Positions 1-11,700 are shown, counted from the first letter of the stretch. The stretch is 64,000 bases of DNA from Casuarius casuarius (GCA_003342895.1 PTFA01000005.1:4197612-4261611); one strand, 5' to 3'. Notes: generated by a model from the sequence alone, not told the origin. A program made the numbers and translations.

Positions 1-1472
1 AGCACCTTCCACCCCTTATGGGAAAGTTGCCCAAAATAGCATCAGTGATGTTGGGAAAAGGGTCTCATGTGCCTCCTTCTGATTTCTTTCCTTCTCCAAG
101 ATTAAAAAAAATGTGCTGACCAAGTTTCAACCACTGCCAAGATTGCAGTGAGTGCTGTCTGCTTGCGAGACTTTCTGGTCTGAGGTGAAGAAAAATTTGG
201 GGAGAGCTCAAAAAAGGAAGGTTTGTCTCTGTTACTTTTTTTTTTTCAGCTACAAAAGCCTCATAGTTGTATTTATAACTGTCAAAACCAGACTGAGCTT
301 CTTCCAATAACATATGCCATCCACCATACCCACCCTCTACAGTCTCTAACTCAAAATGATTCAGCGTTGGCTGATGTAAATGCAATGGTTTTACTTTAAA
401 GGAAAAAATGATTTTTGGCTGCCCATTAAATGTCACAGAGGAAATTCATGGCATCTAGGAAAACAACTGTGTACAGCACTGTCAAGCCAAGGCTGTCTAA
501 CAGATGTTGTGCTCATTATAGTCTGAGTGTAATAACAACATATTTTAACAAGCAGAAAACAGGAAGATCCTATCTCCCAGTGGCAATACTGTGGAGGCAT
601 AATTGTTATTAAAAGGGGACCTGTCTCCTCCTCCTCGTTTCTGTCATTTGCTCATGCTGGAGTCTGTAATATTTCCTCAGGGCTCTGATCCTGTACATAT
701 GTAGAAGGCCTCAGCATTAGAAAAATATTTATTACCAGACGATTCCTTCCGTTTCCAGAAGCAAAGTCACTTTTAACATTTTGGGGAGTGCCATTCTAGA
801 AGGCAGGCAAGAAATGTTTCAGGGAAGTAAGAAATCCCAGCCCTGACTCTTGTGCCATGTCAATATGAACCCCTGCTTGCCATTTCCAGATGTTAGGTTT
901 GGCCCAGGGAAGGAAGAACAGTGCCAGCCTGAAACATAGGAGAAGCAGTTCCACTTCTAGCTCTTTGCCACAGTATCACCACAACCATAAAAGAAAGTCA
1001 TTTAGTATCTCTCTCTCTACTCCCTTTCATAGAATGGGTAGAAGATACTCACTAAGTAGCCCTAGAAGGGACAGGCAGCTAAATGTATGTATTCCAATTA
1101 GATGGAGTTTTTGAGCTATCTAGAAACCGATGCTCACATCTGAGTTAAACTTGGTTTCAGGATAGAGTTGCCTAACAGGTCCATAGTAGCCATATCTTCT
1201 TCATCTGAAATGGGATGTGAAAATGAGATTTCTAACATATTGCAGTAAGAGGTTGGAGACTATTGACTTGCAGCAGGAACAATGTCTCTAACTGACATTT
1301 AGTACCCAAATCTCTTAATTGAGTGCAGTCATTACATGAAATTAAACCCAAACAGAGTGTTTCACAAAGGACAGCTGCTCTTCATTTTCTAATTGTGTTG
1401 GTGAAAGGGAAAAGAAGAAAAAAGAGAAACATAGGCTTACTGAAATCTCTCATAGGATCATTAGATAACTTC
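1..1472. other. intergenic, no gene seen
   Basis: I see no exon, RNA gene or repeat family here. Open frames are short (123 codons at most, 65-436 minus), of ordinary AT-leaning composition, and resemble no protein I know. The stretch lies upstream of STMP1 and could hold distal regulatory sequence, but nothing specific is readable. Confidence 0.5.
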
Positions 1473-2034
1473 CGTTGGAAAGCGCTCACGATGTCTCTGG
1501 TCCAACCTCCTGCTCAAAGCTGAGTCAGCTTTGAGCTCAGACCATGGTGCTCGAGGTTTTACCCAGTCATGGCTCGAAAACCTCCAAGAATGGAGACGGC
1601 ACAACCTCTTTGGACAACCTGCGACATTGCCTGAAGGTCCAGTGAAAGTCTTTCTTAAATCCAGTCCGAGCCTCTCTTGTTTCAACTTGTGCCNGTTGTC
1701 TCTTGCCCTCCCACTGCGCACGGTTGTGTGGGGCCAGCTACATCCTCACAGTGACCCCTTGTAGGTGCTATAGGGGCTCCCACAGCTGTCTCTTCCCCAG
1801 CCGAGCAAGCCCTGCTCCCATGGCCTCTCCTCGCGGTAGAGGGAGCTGCTACAGCCCCCACCACGTCCGCGGCCCTCTGCTGGGCTTGCTCCAGTTTGTC
1901 CAGGTCTTTCCTGTATTGGGGGGCCAAAACTAGATGCCTTATCCTAGATATGGTCTAGTGGGTGCTGAGTGCAGGTGGAGGATCACTTCCCTGGCTCTCC
2001 TAGCTGTGCTGCTGCTCATGCAAGCCCTCCAGTC
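1473..2034 (-). mobile_element. CR1 LINE fragment, old, 5'-truncated
   Basis: Reading the plus strand, the block follows the order of the better preserved CR1 at 32.7-33.6 kb: a decayed version of the 3' untranslated segment, then phrases such as 'cacaacctctttggacaacctg', then 'cagtttgtccaggtctttcctgtattggggggccaaaact', then 'ggtggaggatcacttccct'. The element is therefore on the minus strand, with its 3' end near 1473. It is heavily diverged, has indels, no intact frame and one N at 1694. It ends about 250 bp before the pyrimidine tract that precedes the STMP1 promoter. Boundaries are approximate. Confidence 0.75.
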
Positions 2035-2091
2035 TCTTCCTCCATTTTTCAAATTCCATATTGAAATGTCAGCATGAAGAAACGTCCCCCC

Positions 2092-2108
2092 CACACACAC
2101 ACACACAC
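2092..2108. repeat. (CA)n microsatellite
   Basis: Uninterrupted CA dinucleotide run of about eight units, directly after a C7 run. It lies between the old CR1 fragment and the STMP1 promoter. Confidence 0.9.
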
Positions 2109-2280
2109 TTTGATTTGGTGCTTCCTCACGCCGCTGAAACCCTTTCTTTCAGTGCTCCCCAGCACGGGAGAGCGAGGCACTGAAACAGGACACCAACATT
2201 GTACAGCGTTTCACCCACACCTAGGTATTGATTTCCCCCAGATTTTCCTTGAAAAGCCTGAAATTGTTCAAAAATGTTGA

Positions 2281-2328
2281 CTCTCCTCCTTTCTTTTTTT
2301 CCTTTCCTCTTCCTCTTCCTTTTTTTTT
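2281..2328 (+). repeat. 48-bp pure pyrimidine tract
   Basis: Every base from 2281 to 2328 is C or T on the plus strand, ending in T8. The tract abuts the STMP1 CpG island. Such tracts can adopt triplex (H-DNA) structure and are common next to promoters. Whether this one does is inference. Confidence 0.8.
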
Positions 2329-2334
2329 ATGTTT

Positions 2335-2855
2335 GGCCACGCCTTTGCTAACATCCGCCACAGCCAGCCGCCCCGCGGGCAGCAGCCACCCTCACCTGGG
2401 CGGCGGCGGCTGCAAGGCCTCGGGCAGGCCGGGCTGCCTCGGGCGGGCCGCGCTCTGGCCGCCCCTCCCCGGCGGCGGCAAGAGGGGCCGGCCTGGCCCC
2501 CAGCCAGCGCCGCGGCGACGAGGGCGGGCCAGAAGCCGGAAGAGGAGCTGCCGCTACCCGCCCGACTTCCCCGGCAGGCAGGCAGGCAGGCGAGCGCCAT
2601 GCTGCAGTTCTTGGTAAGGCTCCGCGCGGCGGCAACGCCGCCATTTCGCGGCGGGGTGAGCCGGGGCCGTGGCGGCCTCATGGCGGCGCTCGGCGCCGGC
2701 GGCTCCCTGCGGGCGCCGCGGAGACGGCTGGGAGACCTCCGCGGACGCCAAGCCCCGCGTACGGCGGGGAGCTGCCGGCCTCCCCCCCCACACACACAAG
2801 CAGCCTTTTTAACACTGCCGGGCTCCGGCTAGGCCTTGGGGTGGCTCGGTGTTGG
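2335..2855 (+). promoter_or_regulatory. STMP1: CpG island / promoter region of STMP1
   Basis: Composition switches abruptly to very GC- and CpG-rich sequence at about 2335 and relaxes again after about 2850. The island covers the STMP1 start codon at 2599, the first donor and the start of intron 1. No TATA box is seen, which fits a housekeeping, dispersed-start promoter. Two matches to the YY1 core lie just inside intron 1: GCCGCCATTT at 2637-2646 and ATGGCGGC at 2680-2687. The transcription start cannot be placed from sequence alone. Confidence 0.8.
2599..2613 (+). CDS. STMP1: STMP1 coding exon 1 (MLQFL)
   Basis: Only five codons are coding here, followed by the donor gtaagg at 2614. This tiny coding segment is below any ORF-length cutoff and is recognised by splicing to 6305 and by match to the mammalian N-terminus. 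An open frame without stops runs in phase upstream to an ATG at 2329. I regard that as a by-product of GC-rich sequence and keep the conserved Met at 2599. Confidence 0.95.
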
Positions 2856-5800
2856 CTGGAGGCTGTGAGGAGGGCTGTGCCCAGCGTGCTCCCCCGTGGG
2901 ACACGAGCCCTGGCTGGCCTTTGGGCCTCACAAACCAGCTGCTCGCGTTTCTGTGCTCACCTGCTGTGATGTGACTCACCCTTCTGATTTCTCCTTGTAT
3001 GCTGGATGCTTGCCGCTGCGAAATGCAGCTCACCAAAACCTCAGACCTCTTGGTCTGCGAGGCCACTGGAAGCCGGTGCCACGGCAGCGTCGAGGCGTCG
3101 NGGGGGTGGCCGCGTCCAGGCTTGGCTCCTGGCTGCCATGCACACCAGCGATCATCCCGAGCCTGGGGTGTGCGGCCCCGCTCCGTGTCTTTCCTTGTGC
3201 TCTTCTGCCCTACACGTTGTGATCCTTGTTTTCATAATGGCTCCTAATGTTTTTTTTTTTCCTTTTGAGTTCTCAGTCACTAACTACCTTGTTATTTGGT
3301 TCTGCTCCCTGCAGAACAAGTCTTCTGTTTAGGTATTCTGAAAATGTGTAGTTTCTGCCTTGTTTTTCTCCAGGTTGTGCCCTTAACACGTCTTTAAGGC
3401 TCAGCATTTTAAGGCTCAGCATATTTTTCTTGGTCACGCTAATATCCTCTTATGCCTTAAATTTATATTTATTAGCAAATGTACCTGCCTGCTTTTGTAA
3501 GAGCAGTGGTTTTAGCCTTTTCCATTTTGCACACCTCTAAAAGTTTATCACCAGAGGTCAGAATTTATAAATATATATATACATACACAGAGGTATATGT
3601 ATTTGTGTGTGTATATATATATATAAATTAAGGCAAGTGATAATGTTTCATTACTACCTTTCATAAATCCCCTTGAAACCTCTTTGCCAACCCTTGTGCT
3701 GAAAATCAGTAGATGAAAGGTTTTTATACTTCTCATTTTTATTTTCCTTTCTATAGGTTCCCATAAGCTCACTCATCTGGGTTTTTGAAGTTAGATGCCT
3801 GGCTACTCTGATTAAATAATTTATTGGTGCTGGTATTTTTTACTACCAGGTGTGAATTAACTTGCCCAACAGAAATGATCCTGTTTTGTGCTGTAGCAAA
3901 GCATGGGAACAGTCTTCCATTTTTCATTCTGCCTTTGTATAAATCTTTGAGGAATACTCTAGGTTTTTAGTTGTGTTCAGATATGTTCCAGTACCTGCCA
4001 AAAATGAGTGCTATCCTTTTATCTGTTTTTGTTGGGGGAAGAATAGTTAGCTAGCTAACAGTTACAAGTTAGCTAGCTAACATTTCCTATTAAGTGTTGG
4101 TAAGGAGCCAGATGAGATGGCCTTTTGTAAGTTGGAAGAGGCTTGTATGTCTTTATAAAATTAATAAATAGGTCCTCTTCTCTTATCCCAACTTAAAATG
4201 CAAAAATAAATGAATGTCAAAGCCTTTCTGTAGCTGTCTTCTATAATCTCCTTCCATTCCACTGAAAACACTCAATCACTCTCAAAGTTTCCATGTTTCT
4301 CAACTCAGCTGCTTGTAGCTAATAGCATTTGGTTGCAGTTACTACATAAAATCACTTCTTAATTAAGACTTCTTGTTTAGTGTCTAAAAGTTAACCCAGA
4401 ATTAATATGCCCTTTCTTTTTCTTCCTCTTTGGGTGTAGGGAGGTTGTTTGACCCTTGCTNTCTCTTGTTTGGGCTGTAGCAGAGAGATAAAGGGGTAAT
4501 GTTGCAAACCTTGTATTTTTGCTGTCCAGAGTTAAACATAAACACTTGCTTAAAATGTAACTTGAAATGCTGCGTAGCAATTGGAAAATCCTGAATTCTC
4601 ATCAGTCCTTGTTTTCCTTAATTAACATGCACATTTTAATTGGCTATATTTTCTGCTGTCCAAATAATTGAAGTCTAAACAGTGAAATTTTTCTGTCTTC
4701 CTGAATTGTCAACTGACTGATCTTGAATGCAGTGCTAGACTTCTCAGTAAGGGAGTGTACTCCAAGGGAGTACTAGTGTTAGTACTCTATCTGTACAGAA
4801 TAAGGTTTATAACAGTGGAATGTAAGAAGTTGTCCCATCTTTGGAAATGGAGCTTATTTGGGGTGAAAAATCTAGAGAACTGCTAGTAAACAAGGAGCTA
4901 GTCTGTCTTTTCAAGTGAATTCCCAGTTACTTGCTGTTGTGGTTCATGTGGCAGTGTTCAACCAGTTTTAGTTTTCTATAACTACCAGGCAAACACATTT
5001 TTTTTCACCGGTGGTACTTATGCAGTCTGAGTCACTGAAAAGATGAGCTGTACTGTGTTCTGCTTTGGGCATGGAAAAGATGTTTGGTGGCAAAGTTCTT
5101 ATTGTGGCTTTTATTATAAAATACTCTTATTTTGCCATCAGTGACCACGATTTCCTTAGAACTGACCTCAGCTACCCTATGGAGTGATTTGTCCAGTAGC
5201 AATGAATGAAGGCACGATATTAGTAGTCTCCCCTCCCAGAACAGTCAAATGAGCTTGCATAGTATGTGTATACTTATGAATGTAACAGTAAAAATAAGAT
5301 CTAGGGTTTTGAGGAGCTGCTGAGCAGAAATGGCATCATTAGTCCTTGAAGAAAGGAATTTCTTTCCTTCCCAAAGTGACATGACGCTTGAAGATTTTCT
5401 TCATCCAGCAAGCATGGAATGAGACAGGAACTACACTTGCATTTTGCTCTTGCTCTCCTTCCAGGATGCAGTTTCACAGACAGCTTTCAGCAAATATAAG
5501 TTTACCCTGTTGTCAAAAGAAGTTCTGCCCTGTTTCCAACCAACAGTGTTTATCCTGGCTTCCTTAGAGGAGCCCCTAGATCAGAGTGGATTTGGCTGAA
5601 AACCAGTCTTTTGGGGGTTGAGGAGTTTGGAAGATGCATGATTGTTAGTCCTTGCACAAAAAAGCAGCAGAAGTATAGAGCTGGGGGAGAGCGGGAGAGA
5701 AGCTGCCTGTCAGTGACAGTGCAGCTTTACATCAGTTTTGCTGGGGGAGGGAGGAGGGCTGTACTCTTAAGCCTCCTAAGGGAGGACTGAGATCTTTTGG

Positions 5801-8318
5801 CACTCAGGCCTCTGATCAAACTTGTGATCCTTTTTGTTACTGTGTACTCCTGTGTGGCATCTCTTTGTATGTGTGTGCTTCCCCAGTATTGAGTGTTGTT
5901 TTAGTGGAGTATTACTTTAGGTTTCTCATTGGTGGACCAACATCCCTGTCATATGTAGGTCCCTGCTGCTGTGCAGTTGTATTCCCCCACTTTTACAGGA
6001 ATTACTGCCTTTGTGGGTGTGCAAAGAGTTTTGCAGGCAAAGATGATCATGGACCGATCCAAATATTTTTGGAGGTGTGTACTTAAAACACAACTGCACT
6101 ATATTTTGGAAGTGATGGTAAAGTTTTCCTGGTGATGAAGTTGAGTAAAATGTATCCTTCTCTGGGAAGAAAAGTGCAAAATTAAGTATGGCTAGAGTTG
6201 AAACTCCTTAGTTTTCCCATGACTTGTATTTTTTTTTTTTTTTTAGTTTTAATCAGAATACTTTTGATGAAGAGATGTAAACTATATTTTTTCTTCCTTT
6301 TTAGGTTGGCTTTACTCTCGGCAATGTGGTTGGAATGTATCTAGCTCAGAATTACGATGTAAGTATCCTTGTATTCTGGGAATTGAACCTAATCCGAATG
6401 AAAATACAAGGCTATTTTCCCTCAGTCAGAATTGAATTAGTCTTTATTTTGATGATTCTTTTTGATTTGGCTAAGATGCAAATTGTACTAACCTTAGTTA
6501 CAATTTAATTCAAATTTAAATGGAACCAAAACCTCTACCTGTTTGACTTCTTGTCTATGGTACAGTAATGCTTAGATCTTCAACTGATACTGGGACCATG
6601 GAGTACAAGTATTGTAACCAGGCATCTACATAGTGCAACCCACGAGTGCAAAAGTTATAAAGAGATATAGAAACAGGAGAAATAGAGTCGGTCTGGCAGT
6701 TGCTCATGGATTGTACTATCATTAAAATACTGATTTCTTGATTCCAGTATTCTGTCTGCTTACAGTGATATCCAGTCAGTACACCCATTTGTTACTGAAA
6801 AGTCTTTCAAGGCATCTGAAATTTCTATGTACTGTACCAGTGATGGAAATGAGTTTTGCCAACTATCTGGGAGAACTCAATATCTGTTGCCTGCTGGAAA
6901 CAGTATATCAACCTGCAATCTTCCTTTTCTTTTTGGACCAAGACTTTTCCTGGTGAGAGCTAGAGTAGAAGAAGATTTGGAGCCGTCTTCAATACAAGCT
7001 TTTAAGTTCCGCAGTCAGCAGTGCCACCAAGCTGTTTACACACTAGGGAAGTTAATGAAATACAACATACAGTCATTTCCTTTCTTTTGCAATTTACACT
7101 AGACTAAATTTTTTAAAAAGCAGAGATACTGATGCAGCTTTATCTCTGATATTATTTTTGTTTTCCTCACCTCTCATCTTGGGCATTAAAGTCACCTTGC
7201 TAGCAGAATTCTTATTTTTTGCTCCTTGTGCACTGGCAGACTTGTGATGTTTCCTGTCTGGTCACTCTAGTAACTGGACTAGTAGTAGTACTACTACTAT
7301 TTGTTTTTAAAAGCTATTAAAACGTAGTCATAAGAACCTATTCGGGTGTATCAGTACATGTGGTAAGCATAGTACAGTGCTTTTCTGGCAGTGCTAATGA
7401 TGTATTGCCACAAGAGGGGGACTTCTGCTTTTGATTTGGAGGAAATGTTATCCTGGTAATGTAACACTGACTTGCAGTATGAACCTGATATTTTTATTGT
7501 TGGTATTTAAGATGATTTGTCTTAAATGACATCTAAGATGACTTGTCATAGTTAGGTCCTAATTCTTCAACTGTATGCTTAACTGTAAGTACATGAAGAA
7601 TTCTGTTCACAGCAGTGGACTTCTCTTGGTTTAGTTTAAATGTGAGGTGTGTTACAGGCTGGGTTCTTAATTCCACTTTCTCAGAAGGAGCTTGACTTGG
7701 AAAGGGAAGGGAAGAAGAAATTTCTGTTATTTCCTGTGCTATCAATGCCAAACCGTCCAGTCAGAGGACTACAGTCTTTTGGATTTACTCTCCTTCTGCT
7801 CTATGGCTAGGGTACATCTAAAGTAAATGTCCATGATTTTCTTCACAAATACCAGTGAGAACTTTTCTTTGCTCTCATTTGATCAGGCACCTTGTAAAAT
7901 CCTATGCTGCAACTTCACAGTTTTAGTTGGAGTCATGAGTTTTCCTCCCTTGTGTTCCCAGCAACACTGACTTGACTTAGTCTTTAATATCTGCCTATTC
8001 CAAAATATTTCCTGAAGCCTCCTGTGAGGTTCTTTCCTCTGCTGTTTTCCTAGTTTTACTTTGTTTTTAACCTTTGTGCAAGGTAACAGATCCTGGAAGC
8101 AAGCATCTTTTAGAAACAACTTTAAACTTTGTAGAATTCGCTTCTGTGTTTGTGATATGGTNTTGCATGCTGAGGCTCATCAGTTCATGTATCTTGGGTT
8201 TTTTTGTTTGATTTTTTTTTTCTTTTTATCTTTAAAGATTCCTAACCTTGCAAAGAAGCTTGAAGACTTTAAGAAGGATGTGGAAGCTAAGAAGAAACCT
8301 CCCAATGACAAGTCCTAA
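2599..8318 (+). CDS. STMP1: STMP1, short transmembrane mitochondrial protein 1 (3 coding exons)
   Basis: Joined coding exons are 2599-2613, 6305-6358 and 8238-8318, giving 49 residues. Both introns are GT-AG and phase 0. The protein begins MLQFLVGFTLGNVVGMYLAQ, a single hydrophobic segment (about residues 3-20). A charged tail follows: residues 24-31 IPNLAKKL, then a Lys-rich stretch ending KKKPPNDKS. It closely matches the mammalian 47-residue protein (C7orf73/Mm47), with Leu-6 replaced by Val and a C-terminus two residues longer. Known from the family: a mitochondrial membrane microprotein linked to respiratory-chain assembly/activity and, in macrophages, to inflammasome signalling. The start codon has G at -3, lies in the CpG island and matches the mammalian N-terminus. 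The gene converges on SLC13A4. Identification is near certain. Confidence 0.97.
3393..3422 (+). repeat. exact 15-bp tandem duplication
   Basis: The unit TTTAAGGCTCAGCAT occurs twice back to back, at 3393-3407 and 3408-3422, in STMP1 intron 1. This looks like a local slippage duplication. Confidence 0.9.
3568..3626. repeat. TA/TG-rich simple repeat
   Basis: Interrupted runs of TA, CA and GT/TA dinucleotides in STMP1 intron 1. No other content is recognised. Confidence 0.8.
4046..4081. repeat. perfect 14-bp palindrome present twice
   Basis: GTTAGCTAGCTAAC is its own reverse complement. It occurs at 4046-4059 and again at 4068-4081, separated by 8 bp (agttacaa). Each copy can fold on itself and the two copies can also pair with each other. 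It lies in STMP1 intron 1. Function is unknown. Confidence 0.9.
6305..6358 (+). CDS. STMP1: STMP1 coding exon 2 (membrane segment)
   Basis: Eighteen codons, VGFTLGNVVGMYLAQNYD, flanked by acceptor tttttag and donor gtaagt. The exon carries nearly all of the hydrophobic segment with its GxxxG-like spacing (Gly-7, Gly-11, Gly-15). It differs from the mammalian exon at the first residue (Val for Leu). Confidence 0.96.
6359..8237 (+). other. STMP1: STMP1 intron 2
   Basis: GT-AG intron (gtaagt ... tttaaag). It holds a 20-bp perfect palindrome at 7280-7299 and an N at 8162. No other feature is seen. Confidence 0.85.
7280..7299. repeat. 20-bp perfect palindrome
   Basis: TAGTAGTAGTACTACTACTA is its own reverse complement, made of TAG repeats meeting CTA repeats in STMP1 intron 2. 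It could extrude a hairpin. Confidence 0.85.
8238..8318 (+). CDS. STMP1: STMP1 coding exon 3 (charged tail and stop)
   Basis: Twenty-six codons plus TAA, after acceptor tttaaag. It encodes the amphipathic, Lys-rich tail starting IPNLAKKLEDF. The final residues NDKS replace the shorter mammalian ending, so the C-terminus is the variable part of the protein. Confidence 0.95.
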   Translation: MPNLAKKLEDFKKDVEAKKKPPNDKS

Positions 8319-8700
8319 GAGTGTGTTACCCAGGTCACCTCTGTGCAAGCATTATGGATGCAGTTTACCCTTCAGGCAACAAAGGTCAAGTAGCAGCTTG
8401 GTGTGGGAGGTTCCTCCACGTTTAGTCTCCTTGAACTGGAATATCCTTGTTTTAAAAGAGCAATCTTGAACTTTTCCTAGGACTGATTTTAAGAGGTTTC
8501 AGTATTTTGGATTTGCAGCTTATGCGTGACTGGAAAAAATCGTTTGTATTTTTTTGTTACTTTTTTTCCTAATATTTTGTAACTCATTTTTACCTGATCC
8601 AGCTGGAGAATAGTGTAAGTCCTGTTACTATCCATACCTCACACTTTGTAGTACCATAGTCTTAGAACATCGCAAAATAAATTAAATGCATCAAGAGGTA
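8319..8700 (+). terminator. STMP1: STMP1 3' UTR with poly(A) signal
   Basis: The hexamer AATAAA is at 8676-8681, about 360 bp past the stop, which is a plausible distance. A further AATAAA lies near 9596, so a longer form is possible. The exact cleavage site is inferred. Confidence 0.75.
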
Positions 8701-11700
8701 ATTTTCAGGGTTTCTTGTCATTTGTTGTAAGCTGCGCAACTTCACTATCCTTCTTAAGATCTGCTTTCCATTATTGGAAATGGGAACTTCCTGGGGACTG
8801 TATAAAGAGAGATGAAACGAGGAGCTTGTCCTTGTTTTTGTTGTTATGTTAAATAGTCACTTCTACCAATGTAAAGTTAGTACAAACATTGCTGTTTCAG
8901 AAAAGTGTAAAAGATAATCAACTTTAACCAGCATTTCAAGTTCATTGTTACATCTGTTACTGTCTCTTCCTCTTTTTTCCCTTCTCCTTGATCCCCTGAG
9001 GATGTTTCTTGGAATGGTGGGAGAGAGGATTGGAGAAAGCAGAGTCATCTTCCAGACATGGTAATCAGGTCATGAGGAGGTCTGCAGTTACAGTATCATC
9101 CAAAGCACTTCCTCCATGTGGTTAGTGGCCCAGTTCATGTAATATTCTAAATATGCTTTTTTACTGCCTTCTTAGATGAAACAGGGTTGGTTCAATATTT
9201 CTACCAAATGTTTGGTATTCCCCTCTACTTCCTTAGTCCTCTGCATGGTCTTCAGCCCATTACCTTTGCATTTTGCTCATTTGCCTACCATGCATTTTTT
9301 TTAGGTTTAGAACCATTCCTCTTGCTATGCCCCTTATTGTCTGTCTGGTATGTTCTTCACCCTTTTCATCCACTAAAAACCCTGGTGTAAAGAAAATATA
9401 TATCATGCTGCAGTGCTGTCCTCTTCCGCCTGAACTGAAAGCAAAATCTGCCTTTGGGAACCATTATTTTGCCCAGATTCTATTGCGAATTCCTAAGAAA
9501 ATACTGTAGTAATTAAGAACTTGTATAGATCTAAGCTTTGTCATTTAATGGACTATTGAATTAATATCATTTCCTTAGATCTTTTTTACTATAAAATAAA
9601 AGAGTCCCTTCAACTCTATAGGATGACTGAGTGCTGAGTGCCCTTCAGTCTTTTGCAGGACTTGAAGGACTACAGTACTAAGTGATAGTTAATTAGTCCT
9701 GCTTTCACTACTAAATACAACAGTCACCATACAATTACTATGGATTCTGCTTTCATCTGCTGCGCTGAAATTGGGGTGCCATCTTTCTCTGTTCATTGCT
9801 AACTTAGAGGGATAGGTACCAGAAAGATGTTCTCCATGCTCTTAGGTACAGTGACTGATGAGCCAGCCCTTACTGGCAAATAAGAGGAACAAACACAAAG
9901 AATGACCACTTCTACTCTGTCAAGCTATAAGTTGAAGAATAGCCAGAGTGTTTCTACATTAGGATTTTAGTTAGGATAAGAAGTGTGCCTTCAAAGTGAG
10001 TGTCTCTCTTACCATGTTTTCATTCTTATCNTGGGACAACTGTAGACCATGTGGATTGGATTCCTTTTGGAAAAGACTAAACTGAAAGATGTGCTTTGAT
10101 CTCTGATGGACATCCAGTCCATGGGGCAGGACTAGAGATATTCAGGGGTAAAATATCCCAAATTGCAGGCCTTCTGCGCTAACCGTTTTTCTCTGTAGAC
10201 CCACTGGACAGCACTACTTACTTAAGGTAAACACAGCCTTACAGCTGTTAGGTACAGGAAATCAGCCAGACATGTCCAAGTTAAAGGCCTTGGGGTGGGG
10301 AGTCAAGTTCAGGAGTTCTCACAGAATCAGCAAAAGACACATTTACAGAGCTGCATAACAGCAAACTTCCATTCTTTTTCCAAGGTTTCCAAGGTTTGGT
10401 GATCCTCCACAATGCAGTCCTGCCATTAAGGAAAACATAATTTCTAATCTTAAGATTCTCCTGCTTAAAGGATAGATGGTCAAGATATATTTTACTTGCA
10501 ATTTCCAATCTTTCCCCTCCTTTCTTTCACCATCTGCTATGAAATGTGTAACTGAGAGAACTTTCAACTTCCAGTCTTTACAAATGAGTACTTGGTAAGA
10601 TTAAAAGCCACCTCAGGTGGGAATTTGTCAGACAGTCTTCATAGCTCTACTACCAACTCTACCTCTTGTAAGCACTTAACAACTCGAAGATGGAGAAATA
10701 CTTTTGACCACCTAAACATTAGTTATCGTAAGACTTATGGTGGCAGTAAATCTTCAAGATTTCAAGAGTGGAATTGGTGAAGGGAGTTCACAGATAAAGT
10801 ACACCTATGTTTAACTGTTACTGAAATACCAGAGTAGCCTAGTCTTTGAAAAGGGTTTCCATTAACTCTCACAGGCTTTAAGTCAGGCTGAAAGAATTGT
10901 GTGTTCCAGACTCAAATTTTTTTTCCAGAGTGAGACTGCACTACGTAGCTAGCCTACTGTTGTTTTAATACTTTAGTGAATGCAATGAAATTCATTTCCC
11001 CTAGCGTCTATATTTTGCTATTCTGTCTTTTCTATTCTTGAACAAAGTATTCCAAAATATTGACTGTAACCCTCTTTAGTTCTCATATAAAATTATGTCA
11101 GCATTTAATGTTGGAATTCATTCTTTCCTCTGGCATGTTTTATGCTTTTCCTATATACAGAGATGAGAAGGGAAATAATATTCAAGATCTCTCTGTGTTT
11201 ATTGCCAAACAGGCCTGTGTGGTTCTAAAAAGTGCAGTTTGGTGCTGAAACTTTCAGCTGAGCATGCCAATCAGATGTCAGGATTTTTTTCTCTCAGATT
11301 ATGAAGTGAACCAGCCACAGCTGTAGTACCATAGAAACAATATATGTACTTTAATAGTAAAGATTGGACTTCTTCAGTACTCCACAAGTTTTGCAACACT
11401 TCCAATTTTAGCTCAATTCTTTTTGTCCCATGTAGGAGGGCAGAGAGTTTGATAACATACTACACCACAGTTCTCATCAACTTTGCAACTGCCATATAAT
11501 GCACTTATCTAATCGATTCAGCCTTAGGCCATCCCAGATCATATGAAAGGTTAGCCTTATGTTATATTTTAAATGGCAGGAAGTACACATGGATAATGAC
11601 TGCTTGATGCAGATCTTATATCTGAAGGCTCAGAGGGAGTTTGAATGCACTGGTGTCATAGCAAGGCACACAGACAGGATGAATACATCTTTAAGACATC

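Larger units (their letters stand above)
2614..6304 (+). other. STMP1: STMP1 intron 1
   Basis: Donor gtaagg and acceptor tttttag. The intron begins inside the CpG island and then becomes AT-rich. Apart from the small repeats listed separately I see no exon or recognisable element. There are single Ns at 3101 and 4461. Confidence 0.85.

Noticed and set aside
2268..2832. Long overlapping open frames on both strands (up to 175 codons) in the CpG island
   Set aside because: They are Ala/Arg/Pro/Gly-rich shadows of GC-rich DNA with few stops. Only the MLQFL exon is conserved.
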